From contig NZ_LQAQ01000089.1 of assembly GCF_001583495.1 (NCBI RefSeq), positions 26,910-90,909 on the forward strand: a stretch of DNA of 64,000 nt. The letters are read 5' to 3'. Source of the DNA: Flammeovirga sp. SJP92. GTDB lineage: Bacteria > Bacteroidota > Bacteroidia > Cytophagales > Flammeovirgaceae. Made by a program: the position numbers and the translations under genes. The notes below the pieces were generated by a model. That model was not told the DNA's origin, did no database searches, and was given only the letters and a program-made list of their open reading frames with translations. Of the stretch, positions 17,595-25,140 are shown piece after piece (positions within the stretch are counted from its first letter, which is position 1; each line of letters starts with the position of its first letter).

Positions 17595-18188
17595 ATGAAA
17601 AAATCCATTTTCGATTATACTGAAGAAAAATATTTAACAAGATATCGTAGAGACCCTTATGGAAATAGAGAGGCTTATCAGGAATTGTGGGAATATCCTG
17701 TGAAAATAGAAACAATTCCGAAAGTAAAACGACATCTTCATAATAGCATTGATTATGCATTTTTTACTATTGTAATATCATTATTTACATTACCCTATTT
17801 TTTTATGTGGGGAGAACACAGTTTAATCGAAGAATATGGGATTAAAACATCTTTGATAGAAAACTGCCTTTTAGTAATTAGACATTACTTCTTTTTTTAC
17901 CTCTTTAGTTTTCCAATCCTTTATATAATTTCAGAAATATTTTTTGGTAAAACATTATCTCAATATTTATTTTCTACTCAGCTTATCAATGAAAATTTAG
18001 AGAGACCCACTAATAAATCAATTATTTTAAGAAATGTGATAAAAATATTTTCATTAGAACAATTTTTCCCTGATCGTGATAAATCTGGTTATCATTGGTA
18101 TGAAAAATATTCTAACACATATTTGGTTGAGAAAGAAGAAATTGAGCGTCTTAAAAAGATTATGTTGGAAAATGAAAAGGAAATATAG
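17595..18188 (+). CDS. RDD-family-like inner-membrane protein
   Basis: I start at MKKSIFDYTEEKYL; an ATG 27 bp upstream (17568) is also possible. Two hydrophobic segments lie near residues 55-75 (AFFTIVISLFTLPYFFMW) and 98-125. They are followed by the RDD-like stretch FFGKTLSQYLFSTQLINENLERPTNKSIILRNVIKI, which matches the GKTLGK...LRNLLR pattern of RDD proteins. The C-terminus ends in SNTYLV, the counterpart of the usual GTRVV, and a charged helix. The founding Arg-Asp-Asp residues are not evident, so this is a distant member. The role is unknown; the family includes transporters and membrane-anchored accessory proteins. Confidence 0.68.
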   Translation: MKKSIFDYTEEKYLTRYRRDPYGNREAYQELWEYPVKIETIPKVKRHLHNSIDYAFFTIVISLFTLPYFFMWGEHSLIEEYGIKTSLIENCLLVIRHYFFFYLFSFPILYIISEIFFGKTLSQYLFSTQLINENLERPTNKSIILRNVIKIFSLEQFFPDRDKSGYHWYEKYSNTYLVEKEEIERLKKIMLENEKEI

Positions 18189-18288
18189 ATGGAGGTTGGT
18201 AACATTTACTACTTCTAGAAATTGGTTGACATACCTTATGGCCAACGTTTAACATTTATGTTATGCAATATAAATTATCACAATAATC

Positions 18289-19074
18289 ATGAAGAATTTT
18301 TTAATCTTAGTTATATGCGTATTGACATTGTCGTCAGTAATTGCACAGGAGAAAGGAACCTACCAAGCCGATAGTATTTATAAAACTAATAATGTAAAGC
18401 TTAGAAAATGGTATATGGGAACAAATAAAAAACTTGGAGTAATAACTTATTATGACAAAGAAGGAAGATTGACCAAATATCAAGTCAAAATGAATCTAGG
18501 AGCAACGGATAAAACTACTCATTATCAATATGGTAGCAATGGTCAACTTGAAAGTATCGTTGACAGCATAAAATACGGAGAGCCAGATAAAAAGGAAATC
18601 AAAAGTCTTAAGAAAATGGGTATAAATCCTAATATGCTTCTTGGAGATATTAATAATAAGCCACAATTGGAAGTTTCAAAATATGATTTGGTTTACGAAA
18701 GTGACGAATTGATTAAGATAACGAAATATAATCCAGATGGGACGCTAGATTTTATAGATAACTTTAAAAATAACGGTAAAATTCAAGAAAGAGCATTGTA
18801 TAGAAATGGTGAATTGTATCGAATAAGTTTTACAGAATATTTAATCCCGAATCACAAAGCAAAGTTTTATGGATGGGAAATGAGTAGTGGTAAGAAAAGC
18901 GAGTGGAATTACAGCTTTGAATATGAGCTTGAAAATGGACTAGTAAAAAGCTATGCACGCTTTGATAATGGTAAAGAAATGGAAACAGTTGAGTATTTCT
19001 ACGATGACAACGGGTTACTCCTAAAGACAAAAGGGAATATACTTGAACAATTCGAATATCAATTCTATGAGTAA
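18289..19074 (+). CDS. secreted hypothetical protein with YD-like strands
   Basis: A signal peptide (MKNFLILVICVLTLSSVIAQ) is followed by about 240 residues of alternating strands with the pattern YYDKEGRLTKY, HYQYGSNGQLESI, YNPDGTLDF and FYDDNGLLLKT. This resembles short YD or MORN-like repeats and suggests an elongated beta structure. No enzyme motif is visible. The gene starts 46 bp after GGCCAACGTTTAACA, the best joined AAC-GTT core in the window. It could be a small surface or periplasmic protein that travels as a cassette. Confidence 0.7.
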   Translation: MKNFLILVICVLTLSSVIAQEKGTYQADSIYKTNNVKLRKWYMGTNKKLGVITYYDKEGRLTKYQVKMNLGATDKTTHYQYGSNGQLESIVDSIKYGEPDKKEIKSLKKMGINPNMLLGDINNKPQLEVSKYDLVYESDELIKITKYNPDGTLDFIDNFKNNGKIQERALYRNGELYRISFTEYLIPNHKAKFYGWEMSSGKKSEWNYSFEYELENGLVKSYARFDNGKEMETVEYFYDDNGLLLKTKGNILEQFEYQFYE

Positions 19075-19118
19075 AAGTTACAAAGCTAACATTGAGGCAT
19101 AAAGTTGAAATTAATAAC

Positions 19119-19280
19119 TAAGTACTAGGACAAAAGAAAACGGACTTTTTATCTTACCTTTTTTATCCTACTCTTCGTTAGATTTTATCGCGTAACTAAG
19201 GCTATGCTCTGCAAATCAGCCTCGATTAGAATAAAAAATATTAACCTAAAATTATCCCTTTTCTTCTGTCCTAGTACTTA
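19119..19280. repeat. 162-bp palindromic element with TAAGTACTAGGAC ends, overlapping the next start codon
   Basis: TAAGTACTAGGAC (19119-19131) and its reverse complement (19268-19280) bound the element; the pairing extends inward through AAAGAAAA and TTTTCTT. The interior includes GCGTAACTAAGGC and GCCTCGATTAG, which give further partial symmetry. The last base of the right arm is the A of the ATG at 19280, so the next gene begins exactly at the element border. A solo right end (TCCTAGTACTTA) is at 34786-34797. Confidence 0.8.
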
Positions 19281-20059
19281 TGAGCAAAACCAAAAGATTA
19301 AGCAAAGAGGAAGTGTTATTCATCTTTCAAGAAGAACATCGCTTATGTAGTAAGTTTGATTGTGAAGCAGATGAATCAATAAAATTAACTTTTAACAGTT
19401 CGATTGATGATTGGAGAGACTCATTAGATCTATTACCGTGGAAACCTTTAAGTCGACATTTGAACCGAGCCTTTAAAATTGATATAGATACTAAAACTTG
19501 GAAAAGTGTATTAGTTGGGGATAAAAAATTACTTGATGTATGTGAACTAATATCAAGTAAAGCTGAAATAAACATAATTAAACCCCAAAAAATATTTGGG
19601 ACTTCTTGTTTGTCATATTCAGTCTTCCAATATATAAAGTTAGAGTTTGAGGAAAGAGGTATAGATACTAAAAATTTGAGACCATCAAGTTTAGTAAGCC
19701 CATACCTGAACAATCATTTTGAACATTTTATAGAATTCTTTAATATAAATTTCACAGGTACAATCCCTGAAATTGTCATAAAATCTAGCAACCATAAATT
19801 TTCCTCAAATAAGTGGAAAACTTTAAGTAAAATATTTTGGAGTTTAATTTTTATAATGATTGCGATGGGATTAAATAATCCATTATGGTTAGTGATATGT
19901 TTCTCTTCTATAGCTTTATATTTATTCGTTTCATTTAAATTTCTGATGGATAATAATAGATATTCACTAGGACCAGATCTTTACATTCCAGAAGTAATAA
20001 CATTTAAGGGTCTAATAAATAGAATAATTAAAGAAAAAAAACTTCACAGTATCAACTAA
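19280..20059 (+). CDS. hypothetical membrane-anchored protein
   Basis: This 259-residue protein has a soluble N-terminal part (about 1-180) and two hydrophobic helices near 188-228 (FWSLIFIMIAMGL and PLWLVICFSSIALYLFVSF). A short cytoplasmic tail follows. The family is not recognised. The N-terminal region contains a patterned stretch (DDWRDSLDLLPWKPLSRHLNRAF) that looks like a small helical domain. It could work with the zinc-ribbon gene 24 bp downstream; their close spacing suggests co-transcription. The ATG directly abuts the palindromic element at 19119-19280, so the original promoter or even the original start may have been replaced. Confidence 0.68.
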   Translation: MSKTKRLSKEEVLFIFQEEHRLCSKFDCEADESIKLTFNSSIDDWRDSLDLLPWKPLSRHLNRAFKIDIDTKTWKSVLVGDKKLLDVCELISSKAEINIIKPQKIFGTSCLSYSVFQYIKLEFEERGIDTKNLRPSSLVSPYLNNHFEHFIEFFNINFTGTIPEIVIKSSNHKFSSNKWKTLSKIFWSLIFIMIAMGLNNPLWLVICFSSIALYLFVSFKFLMDNNRYSLGPDLYIPEVITFKGLINRIIKEKKLHSIN

Positions 20060-20083
20060 ACTCTATTCCCAATTAAAACAGAG

Positions 20084-20377
20084 ATGAAAGTACAGTGTAA
20101 AAATTGTTTGCCGAAAGAAGGAATTGAAGTTCCTGATTTTACACAGTCGGAAAAAACTCGACTATTGAAAATGAAACGGGAGTCGACAATTAAAACGATT
20201 AAATGTCTGATAGATGATTATAAATTAAGCCATTTAGAATCTAAATATATTGCATTACACATGAATGAAGATTATGGGAAATGCAACCGTTGTAATTATA
20301 ATGAACTTGATCAAGAATATTTAAACTGTCCTAAATGTGGAGCTTTAAATTTAAACTGGCAGATTGGCGGAAATTAA
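20084..20377 (+). CDS. small zinc-ribbon protein
   Basis: This 97-residue protein has a C-terminal CNRC (67-70) and CPKC (82-85) arrangement typical of a zinc ribbon, plus an N-terminal CKNC (5-8). Between them is a basic helical region (KTRLLKMKRESTIKTIKCLIDDY). No signal peptide. It may bind nucleic acid or a protein partner. The 24 bp spacing puts it in an operon with the membrane protein upstream. The family is not known to me. Confidence 0.7.
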   Translation: MKVQCKNCLPKEGIEVPDFTQSEKTRLLKMKRESTIKTIKCLIDDYKLSHLESKYIALHMNEDYGKCNRCNYNELDQEYLNCPKCGALNLNWQIGGN

Positions 20378-20411
20378 TTTGATTTTAAGTTCAAAGTCAA
20401 AAAATAAATCA

Positions 20412-20524
20412 TAGCTAATTCTAATTTATTTTTTGTGAGTATAACGCTAAAAAACGTATGAATAGTGGTTCTATTAAAAGTTTTTTGAAGGAAGTAATCG
20501 TAAAACAATAAATAGAATTAGATA
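20412..20524. repeat. intergenic palindrome with 18-19-base arms
   Basis: The arm at 20412-20430 (TAGCTAATTCTAATTTATT) and the arm at 20507-20524 (AATAAATAGAATTAGATA) are reverse complements with two differences. They are separated by 76 bases without coding potential. Size and position between two genes resemble the attC-like site at 12534, though the core ends are unclear. AAACGTCAAC follows at about 20550, ahead of the FHA gene. Confidence 0.6.
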
Positions 20525-20628
20525 ATTTTGAATTTGTACTTATCTCAATAAACAAACGTCAACAACAACTAAAACTTTAGCCATCGGCTGACAAATCCTT
20601 TCAATCATCAGACAAGAAAAATAAAGTA

Positions 20629-21114
20629 ATGAGAAGCATAATTATTGGTAGTTCAAATGAGTGTGATGTTATTTTTGAAGGTCATTATGTAGAATCAAAA
20701 CATTTGAAAGTTACTATTGATGAAACAAATGAAATCTTTATACAAGATTTAGGTTCAAGATTTGGTACTTATATTAATGGGAAAAAAATATCATCTAAAA
20801 CCAAATATTTTAATAAGGATAAAGTAAAAATTGGTCCCAGTTTGATAAACATTCAACATATTTTATCAGAAGAGGCTGATGCTAATGATTTGAGTACAAT
20901 AACGTTTAAAGACTTTTATACTCTGTCAGGTAAAATTAGCTTTCATGATTTTAAATGGTCTTTACTTTTACTAATACCTATTTTTGGTGGAATTCCTTTA
21001 TTTGTTGGTTATCATTTTTATGGGTTAGATGTCTTTTTTGAATTGTCTTTCTTTGGGTATTTTATTGTAGTATTACTTTATCTAAACTTATTGAGGAAAG
21101 TATTAATGAAATAA
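20629..21114 (+). CDS. FHA-domain protein with C-terminal membrane helices
   Basis: Residues 1-80 form a forkhead-associated domain: IIIGSSNECDVIF at the start (the GR-S position is GSS), then SKHLKV, and LGSRFGTYINGKKI near 44-57. FHA domains bind phosphothreonine. The C-terminal part has two hydrophobic helices near 108-128 (LLLLIPIFGGIPLFVGYHF) and 135-155. It is thus probably a membrane-tethered phosphopeptide-binding adaptor. No kinase is nearby in the window, so its partner is unknown. Confidence 0.82.
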   Translation: MRSIIIGSSNECDVIFEGHYVESKHLKVTIDETNEIFIQDLGSRFGTYINGKKISSKTKYFNKDKVKIGPSLINIQHILSEEADANDLSTITFKDFYTLSGKISFHDFKWSLLLLIPIFGGIPLFVGYHFYGLDVFFELSFFGYFIVVLLYLNLLRKVLMK

Positions 21115-21169
21115 AAGTAGTTCAGTTTGAATATGAAATATACTTTCACGAAAATAGGCTTGTGGTGTT

Positions 21170-21241
21170 GCTCTAATTACCATTACACAAAACTTTGGCC
21201 CAAAAATTAAGAGATTCGAAGTAGGAAAATTTATAAGTAAA
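21170..21241 (+). pseudogene. relic of the SH3-like gene tail, fused in frame ahead of the next gene
   Basis: Twenty-four codons (ALITITQN...IKRFEVGKFISK) match the end of the broken gene at 15486-15827 (ALITIIQN...IKRFKVGK). The frame runs without a stop straight into the ATG at 21242, and is closed upstream by TAG. It appears to be a leftover 3' end from an earlier gene copy, lying where the promoter and leader of the next gene would be. Confidence 0.75.
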
Positions 21242-21931
21242 ATGGATATTGATTTTATAAGTGAAGTTTTTTTCCCAAAGAGGAAAGGAGCAGAGTTGCT
21301 CTTTGAAAATAGAATGGAAATCCCTCTTATATTTTATGGTGATCGAGGGTATCACACATCGTGTTGTTATATCGATTGGGGACCAAATTTCCAATACGAT
21401 GGAAGTATTACTTTTAATGTTGGAGAGTCCTATTTAATAGGACACAAACTCTTTAACAGCTCTCCTCAAAATGGAAGGCTTTACGTGGGGAAAGAATTTA
21501 TTTTAGGGGTAGAAGATGATCCTGTCGGATTTGGGGAAATCATTGAAGTTGAGAAAAAGATATTCAAATATTGGAGTTTAAATGATGAAGTTTCTAAACT
21601 TAAATTTAAAGGCTTTAAAGCAGTTGATAATCTATCCAGTTTTATTCAAAGAATTGACAGTTTCCTATTTAAATCAGGAGGTAAATTAAATACAACTCAT
21701 AAATTTCACCCAGAAGATAATTGTGTTTTACAAACAGAGTGTTATTCAGAAAAGCAAAATCTTAATATCCATGAGTTTAATACTTTGCTAAGTACATATC
21801 ACAAAAGTTGGGACTTTAAATCACGTATTGAACCTCTAAAATATGAGGATACGATTCAATATGTACTTTGGGATAGAGCATTAAAATTATTTTATTCTGG
21901 AGAAATCAAATTAAAAAGAAAACTGAGTTAA
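21242..21931 (+). CDS. hypothetical protein, possible EF-Tu-like beta-barrel N-terminus
   Basis: This 229-residue protein has no signal peptide. Residues 25-100 (IPLIFYGDRGYHTSCCYIDW and then GRLYVGKEFILGVEDDPVGFGEIIEV) loosely resemble the C-terminal barrel motif of EF-Tu-like domains, where a G-x-F-x-I-x-E-G pattern is followed by VGxGxV. The C-terminal half is charged and unrecognised. The ATG is preceded in frame by the relic at 21170, so a longer product beginning after TAG at about 21155 cannot be excluded, although no good upstream start codon is seen. Confidence 0.65.
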   Translation: MDIDFISEVFFPKRKGAELLFENRMEIPLIFYGDRGYHTSCCYIDWGPNFQYDGSITFNVGESYLIGHKLFNSSPQNGRLYVGKEFILGVEDDPVGFGEIIEVEKKIFKYWSLNDEVSKLKFKGFKAVDNLSSFIQRIDSFLFKSGGKLNTTHKFHPEDNCVLQTECYSEKQNLNIHEFNTLLSTYHKSWDFKSRIEPLKYEDTIQYVLWDRALKLFYSGEIKLKRKLS

Positions 21932-22001
21932 TTTAAAAACATATCTGGCCAATTGGCCCTTTTATACTTTTTGCAAACGTCTACGTAAGTACAAACTATT
22001 T

Positions 22002-22673
22002 ATGAAATTAAATCCAGCAATCATCTTTATCTTTTTTTTATTTTCATGTCAAAATGGAGCACATATTGAATTTGGGAAAAAATATAAAGAAAAGTTACTG
22101 CAAATTAATATTGATACATTAGACAGTTATATAAAATTGTACAATTCTGTTGATAGCATTTTGTGTAGTAATGATGAAAGTCAAATTCAATTACTTATTC
22201 ATGATGATGAGGTCAATTATAAAGTTAACCTGATCAATATTTGTTCTGATATTGTAGGATGTTCCAAGTCTAGAAACTTTTTGGTGATCAAAAATGATTC
22301 TATTTATAAATCTAACATTGGAGCTTATAACTTCGATAGTTTATGTAATTTGATTATCCGAGACTATCCGAATAATGGTTTAAATCCAAGGTTAAGTGGT
22401 GCTCCTCATAAATTTTCTCTTTTATTTATTCAGCCTAATTTACTCAATAATGAGGCCTTAAAAGGAAGGTTGATTAACACTCTTAAAGCTTTTGAAAGTA
22501 CTCATCTAGGTAATGATAAATTGAAGTTAGCTCTTAGCTTAGATATTAATGAAAACTTTGATTTTGATAAAATTCAATATGAAGACTCAGTATATAATGA
22601 AATGGAAATGTTATTAAAAGATCAAAATTTAAAACAATATGGGAACTTGGGGAACAGGAATTCTAGAAAATGA
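22002..22673 (+). CDS. hypothetical lipoprotein whose 3' end runs into the next gene
   Basis: The signal MKLNPAIIFIFFLFSC gives a lipobox with Cys 16. The mature 200 residues are unrecognised. They include paired Cys residues (NICSDIVGCSKSRN near 87-100) and a PNNGLNPRLSG motif. The last 11 codons (YGNLGNRNSRK) are simply the alternative frame of the DUF4259 start, overlapping it by 35 bp. That suggests the natural end of this gene was lost when the two genes were joined. The start follows GCAAACGTCTACG by about 25 bp. Confidence 0.68.
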   Translation: MKLNPAIIFIFFLFSCQNGAHIEFGKKYKEKLLQINIDTLDSYIKLYNSVDSILCSNDESQIQLLIHDDEVNYKVNLINICSDIVGCSKSRNFLVIKNDSIYKSNIGAYNFDSLCNLIIRDYPNNGLNPRLSGAPHKFSLLFIQPNLLNNEALKGRLINTLKAFESTHLGNDKLKLALSLDINENFDFDKIQYEDSVYNEMEMLLKDQNLKQYGNLGNRNSRK

Positions 22674-23091
22674 TAATGCTTTAGATTATTACGATCGTTT
22701 TTTTGAGTATTATAATGAAGGGTTAAAACCAGAAGAGATAAATGAAAAACTGAAAAATGAATTTTCAGATTTAAATGAGGAAAGCGGTAACATCTATGAT
22801 TTCTGGTTTGCAATAGCTCTTGCAAAGTGGGAAACTTGTAGTCTTGATGAGGAAACTCTGGCAAAAGTATCTCAATATATCGAAGATGAAAAAGATATTA
22901 CTATTTGGCAGGAGTTGGATGCAGATGCTCAAACTATTGAAGATAGAAAAAAAGAACTGGAACAGTTTCTGAAGAAAATTCAAATTCCCAGAGACAAACC
23001 AAAACCAAGGGTAATGGTAGAACCAAAATCAAGTCTTTTAAAAAAAGAAGATTTGAACAGGGTTCCAAGATGGAAATTTTGGAAAAGATGA
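22639..23091 (+). CDS. DUF4259 protein
   Basis: The N-terminus MGTWGTGILENDNALDYYD is the signature of DUF4259 proteins, which fixes the start codon despite the overlap with the gene before it. The 150-residue protein is acidic and helical in the first 100 residues (DFWFAIALAKWETCSLDEE) and has a basic C-terminus (RVPRWKFWKR). DUF4259 proteins are small, of unknown function, and are often found in accessory and polymorphic-toxin-type neighbourhoods. It has no signal peptide. About 280 bp of AT-rich intergenic DNA follow, holding a decayed relative of the hairpin elements. Confidence 0.85.
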   Translation: MGTWGTGILENDNALDYYDRFFEYYNEGLKPEEINEKLKNEFSDLNEESGNIYDFWFAIALAKWETCSLDEETLAKVSQYIEDEKDITIWQELDADAQTIEDRKKELEQFLKKIQIPRDKPKPRVMVEPKSSLLKKEDLNRVPRWKFWKR

Positions 23092-23372
23092 TTTACCTAA
23101 TAAAACAATTTAATCATTGTTTCTAGTAATCGGTTTAGAGGCACAATTGATAACTTTATCTTAATAAATATATTTGATAAAATGTTAGTAATGATTACAT
23201 AAACTTATTCAATTATAAAATTCGTAGTTACGCTAGCTCTAAACAGTACAAACAGAGGAGGATATACGTCAATATGTCTGATAATTAAGTTGTTTATTAT
23301 ATCGTAACACATATTTCGTGTCAAAATGGCGTCATTTTTCTGTTGGAATACCATTTGACAGCCTTGGCGAAT

Positions 23373-23594
23373 ATGAAAGCATTTTTTATAATCCTAGCCT
23401 GCTTATTATTACTCTGTTTTTTAGTAGTTAAAGCAATAAAAGCTAAAAGAGAACCTGAATCTAAACTTTCAGTTTACGAGCACCCAAGCACTTTTAAAAA
23501 ACCTTCTATAGAGATGGTTGTAAAATCAAATTCAACAGAAGAAAAAGACTTGGAACCTATTGATTTTAATAAAATACAAGAAGGTGATGACTAG
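23373..23594 (+). CDS. small single-span membrane protein
   Basis: I use ATG at 23373, giving MKAFFIILACLLLLCFLVVK as the N-terminus: one membrane helix. An open frame beginning at TTG 23343 would add ten polar residues. The remaining roughly 50 residues are polar and acidic at the end (DLEPIDFNKIQEGDD). Cysteines at residues 9 and 15 lie within the helix and do not form a typical lipobox. Nothing is known about function. A hairpin element relative follows about 100 bp downstream. Confidence 0.5.
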   Translation: MKAFFIILACLLLLCFLVVKAIKAKREPESKLSVYEHPSTFKKPSIEMVVKSNSTEEKDLEPIDFNKIQEGDD

Positions 23595-23692
23595 AAAAAA
23601 GAACAATGTTAGATTTCTTCAATCCTATGTTCTTTTAGCGAGTAATATGTTACTCCTGTAGAAAACTTTTTAAAGTGTTATGCATTCCCTAC

Positions 23693-23772
23693 TGTTCAAA
23701 GGTACTGTCTTCAAAACCTCAGAAAAATCTTATGGGTTTACTTGAATTTTTAAGACAGTACCTGCGAATAGA
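23693..23772. repeat. 80-bp hairpin element with CTGTTC/GAATAG ends and an unrelated interior
   Basis: The ends CTGTTC (23693) and GAATAG (23767-23772), followed by AGGGGAG, match the borders of the long-hairpin elements. The interior is different: GGTACTGTCTT (23702-23712) pairs with AAGACAGTACC (23753-23763), with partial pairing further in. It looks like another member of the same superfamily that shares only the termini. Confidence 0.6.
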
Positions 23773-23803
23773 GGGGAGTTTTTAATTAAAATGATGTAGT
23801 CAA

Positions 23804-24133
23804 ATGCTAATAAATAAACTAATTAATGAGAAATGTAAAGCAGAATCAATTAAGAAGAAGCTAAGTACTCTAACATTTGATAGAAAAAGTACAGTTCATT
23901 TAGAGACAGAAAACGCATTAAATATATATAAGATTAGAGCTGATTTAAAGGCCTTCAAGGGTAAGAAAGGACTCTATGGTATTGAAAAATTAGTATTGAA
24001 TATGGAAGAATATGATGGAGAGAAAATTAAAGTAATATCTTTTGTAGCAGTCGACATACAAATTTTAATCTTTTCAGATTTTGATGAGAAAGCGATTATT
24101 GGTTATATCAGTAATATTGAAATTGAGAAGTAA
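23804..24133 (+). CDS. hypothetical small protein
   Basis: This 109-residue protein has no signal peptide. The first 30 residues are basic (KLINEKCKAESIKKKLSTLTFDRK) and the rest is alternating strand (ISFVAVDIQILIFSDFDEKAIIGYISNIEIEK). I do not recognise it. Its last 23 bases of coding sequence (24104-24126) are repeated at 24333-24355, on the other side of long-hairpin copy C. Confidence 0.62.
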   Translation: MLINKLINEKCKAESIKKKLSTLTFDRKSTVHLETENALNIYKIRADLKAFKGKKGLYGIEKLVLNMEEYDGEKIKVISFVAVDIQILIFSDFDEKAIIGYISNIEIEK

Positions 24134-24149
24134 CTACAGACCTCACTTA

Positions 24150-24327
24150 CTGTTCTTCGTGTTAAGCCGAAAGGCGTCACTGAGAACTATAGCATAGTCT
24201 AAGTCTGTGACTTATAACTTTATAAAACTATCGGGGAAATACTTGAAAAAATGTGTGTTGTTATAAGTTACAAACTTAAACAAAATCAAGTTCGCAGTGA
24301 CGCCTTACGACTTGACACTACGAACAG
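24150..24327. repeat. long-hairpin element, copy C (178 bp)
   Basis: It has the same CTGTTC to GAACAG layout as the copy at 8873, with the loop version TATAAAACTATCGGGGAAA. The arms have begun to diverge (GTGTTAAGCC on the left, ACGACTTGACACTACG on the right), but changes on the two sides are not compensatory. It lies 16 bp after the stop of the small gene at 23804 and is followed, after AGGAG, by a duplicate of that gene's last 23 bases. Confidence 0.93.
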
Positions 24328-24332
24328 AGGAG

Positions 24333-24368
24333 TATATCAGTAATATTGAAATTGATGGTGTAAAGTAA
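24333..24368 (+). pseudogene. duplicated 3' end of the gene at 23804
   Basis: TATATCAGTAATATTGAAAT and three more bases repeat positions 24104-24126 exactly, in the same codon frame (YISNIEI), then diverge (DGVK instead of EK) before a TAA at 24366. It has no start. It lies directly behind long-hairpin copy C. Confidence 0.8.
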
Positions 24369-24491
24369 GTAATGTGCTCCTTACAGTTAAAGTCCTTGTA
24401 ATTATTACTTTCAGTTTAATATATTGAACAGAGGGCAGAATTAGTCTTCATAAAAGGGGACAGCTAAGGAATTGAAGAAAGGTAAATATGT

Positions 24492-25133
24492 ATGACAAAA
24501 CGTTTAGTAATTAAAGTTCTTATTATCTTATGCTCAATAGTATTACTTATCTTTTTAGCCTACATGGTACATAAAAATCAAAATGAGTATGAGAAAAAGG
24601 AATTCACAACTATTAGATTAGCTAATTTTCCAGACAAAATAAATTCAATAAACAGAATTGATTCAATAGTTGTTAAAGATTTTTTCTTGGATAAATATAT
24701 TTTTGATCCATATATAGAACCAACCATTACGATTAGTACTAGTTTAGAATATAGACTGAAGTCGAAAATTAAATCTTTGAACCTGTATGCTATTAATGGT
24801 AATGATACTTTGGTGTTTAAGCCTGTTAAACAGGTTGAATTAGATAATAGTAGAATATCAGTTTCATGGGTGAATTCTGATAGGCGTGATACAGCTCCAT
24901 TTTTATCCTGTGATATTTCATTGTTTGGAGGTGGGAAAATTTATTCTTTTTTTACAGAGAGTGAATTCAGAATAAATAAGTTAAAAATAAAAGGTACTAA
25001 CTCAACCGCTTTTAGGTCTTCTATTACTGGGGGAAATGAATTGATGTTTGATGAATTTTTTAATTTCAAATTAATCTATGGTTTGCTTTATGATAAAACT
25101 GATTGCTTAAAAATTATTTCTTACGAAGAATAG
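24492..25133 (+). CDS. hypothetical membrane-anchored protein
   Basis: This 213-residue protein has one N-terminal membrane helix (residues 5-27, LVIKVLIILCSIVLLIFLAYMV), not followed by a lipobox or obvious cleavage site, so it is probably a signal anchor. The extracytoplasmic part of about 180 residues is beta-rich and unrecognised. It includes DTAPFLSCDISLFGGGKIYSF near 135-155. Long-hairpin copy D begins 7 bp after the stop codon, so the element probably also serves as, or replaced, the gene's terminator. Confidence 0.66.
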   Translation: MTKRLVIKVLIILCSIVLLIFLAYMVHKNQNEYEKKEFTTIRLANFPDKINSINRIDSIVVKDFFLDKYIFDPYIEPTITISTSLEYRLKSKIKSLNLYAINGNDTLVFKPVKQVELDNSRISVSWVNSDRRDTAPFLSCDISLFGGGKIYSFFTESEFRINKLKIKGTNSTAFRSSITGGNELMFDEFFNFKLIYGLLYDKTDCLKIISYEE

Positions 25134-25140
25134 TTGCCCA

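Noticed and set aside
23118..23265. Fifth full copy of the long-hairpin element
   Set aside because: The ends (TAGAGGC and AAACAGAGGAGG) and partial symmetry are suggestive, but the interior matches too poorly to annotate it as a copy.
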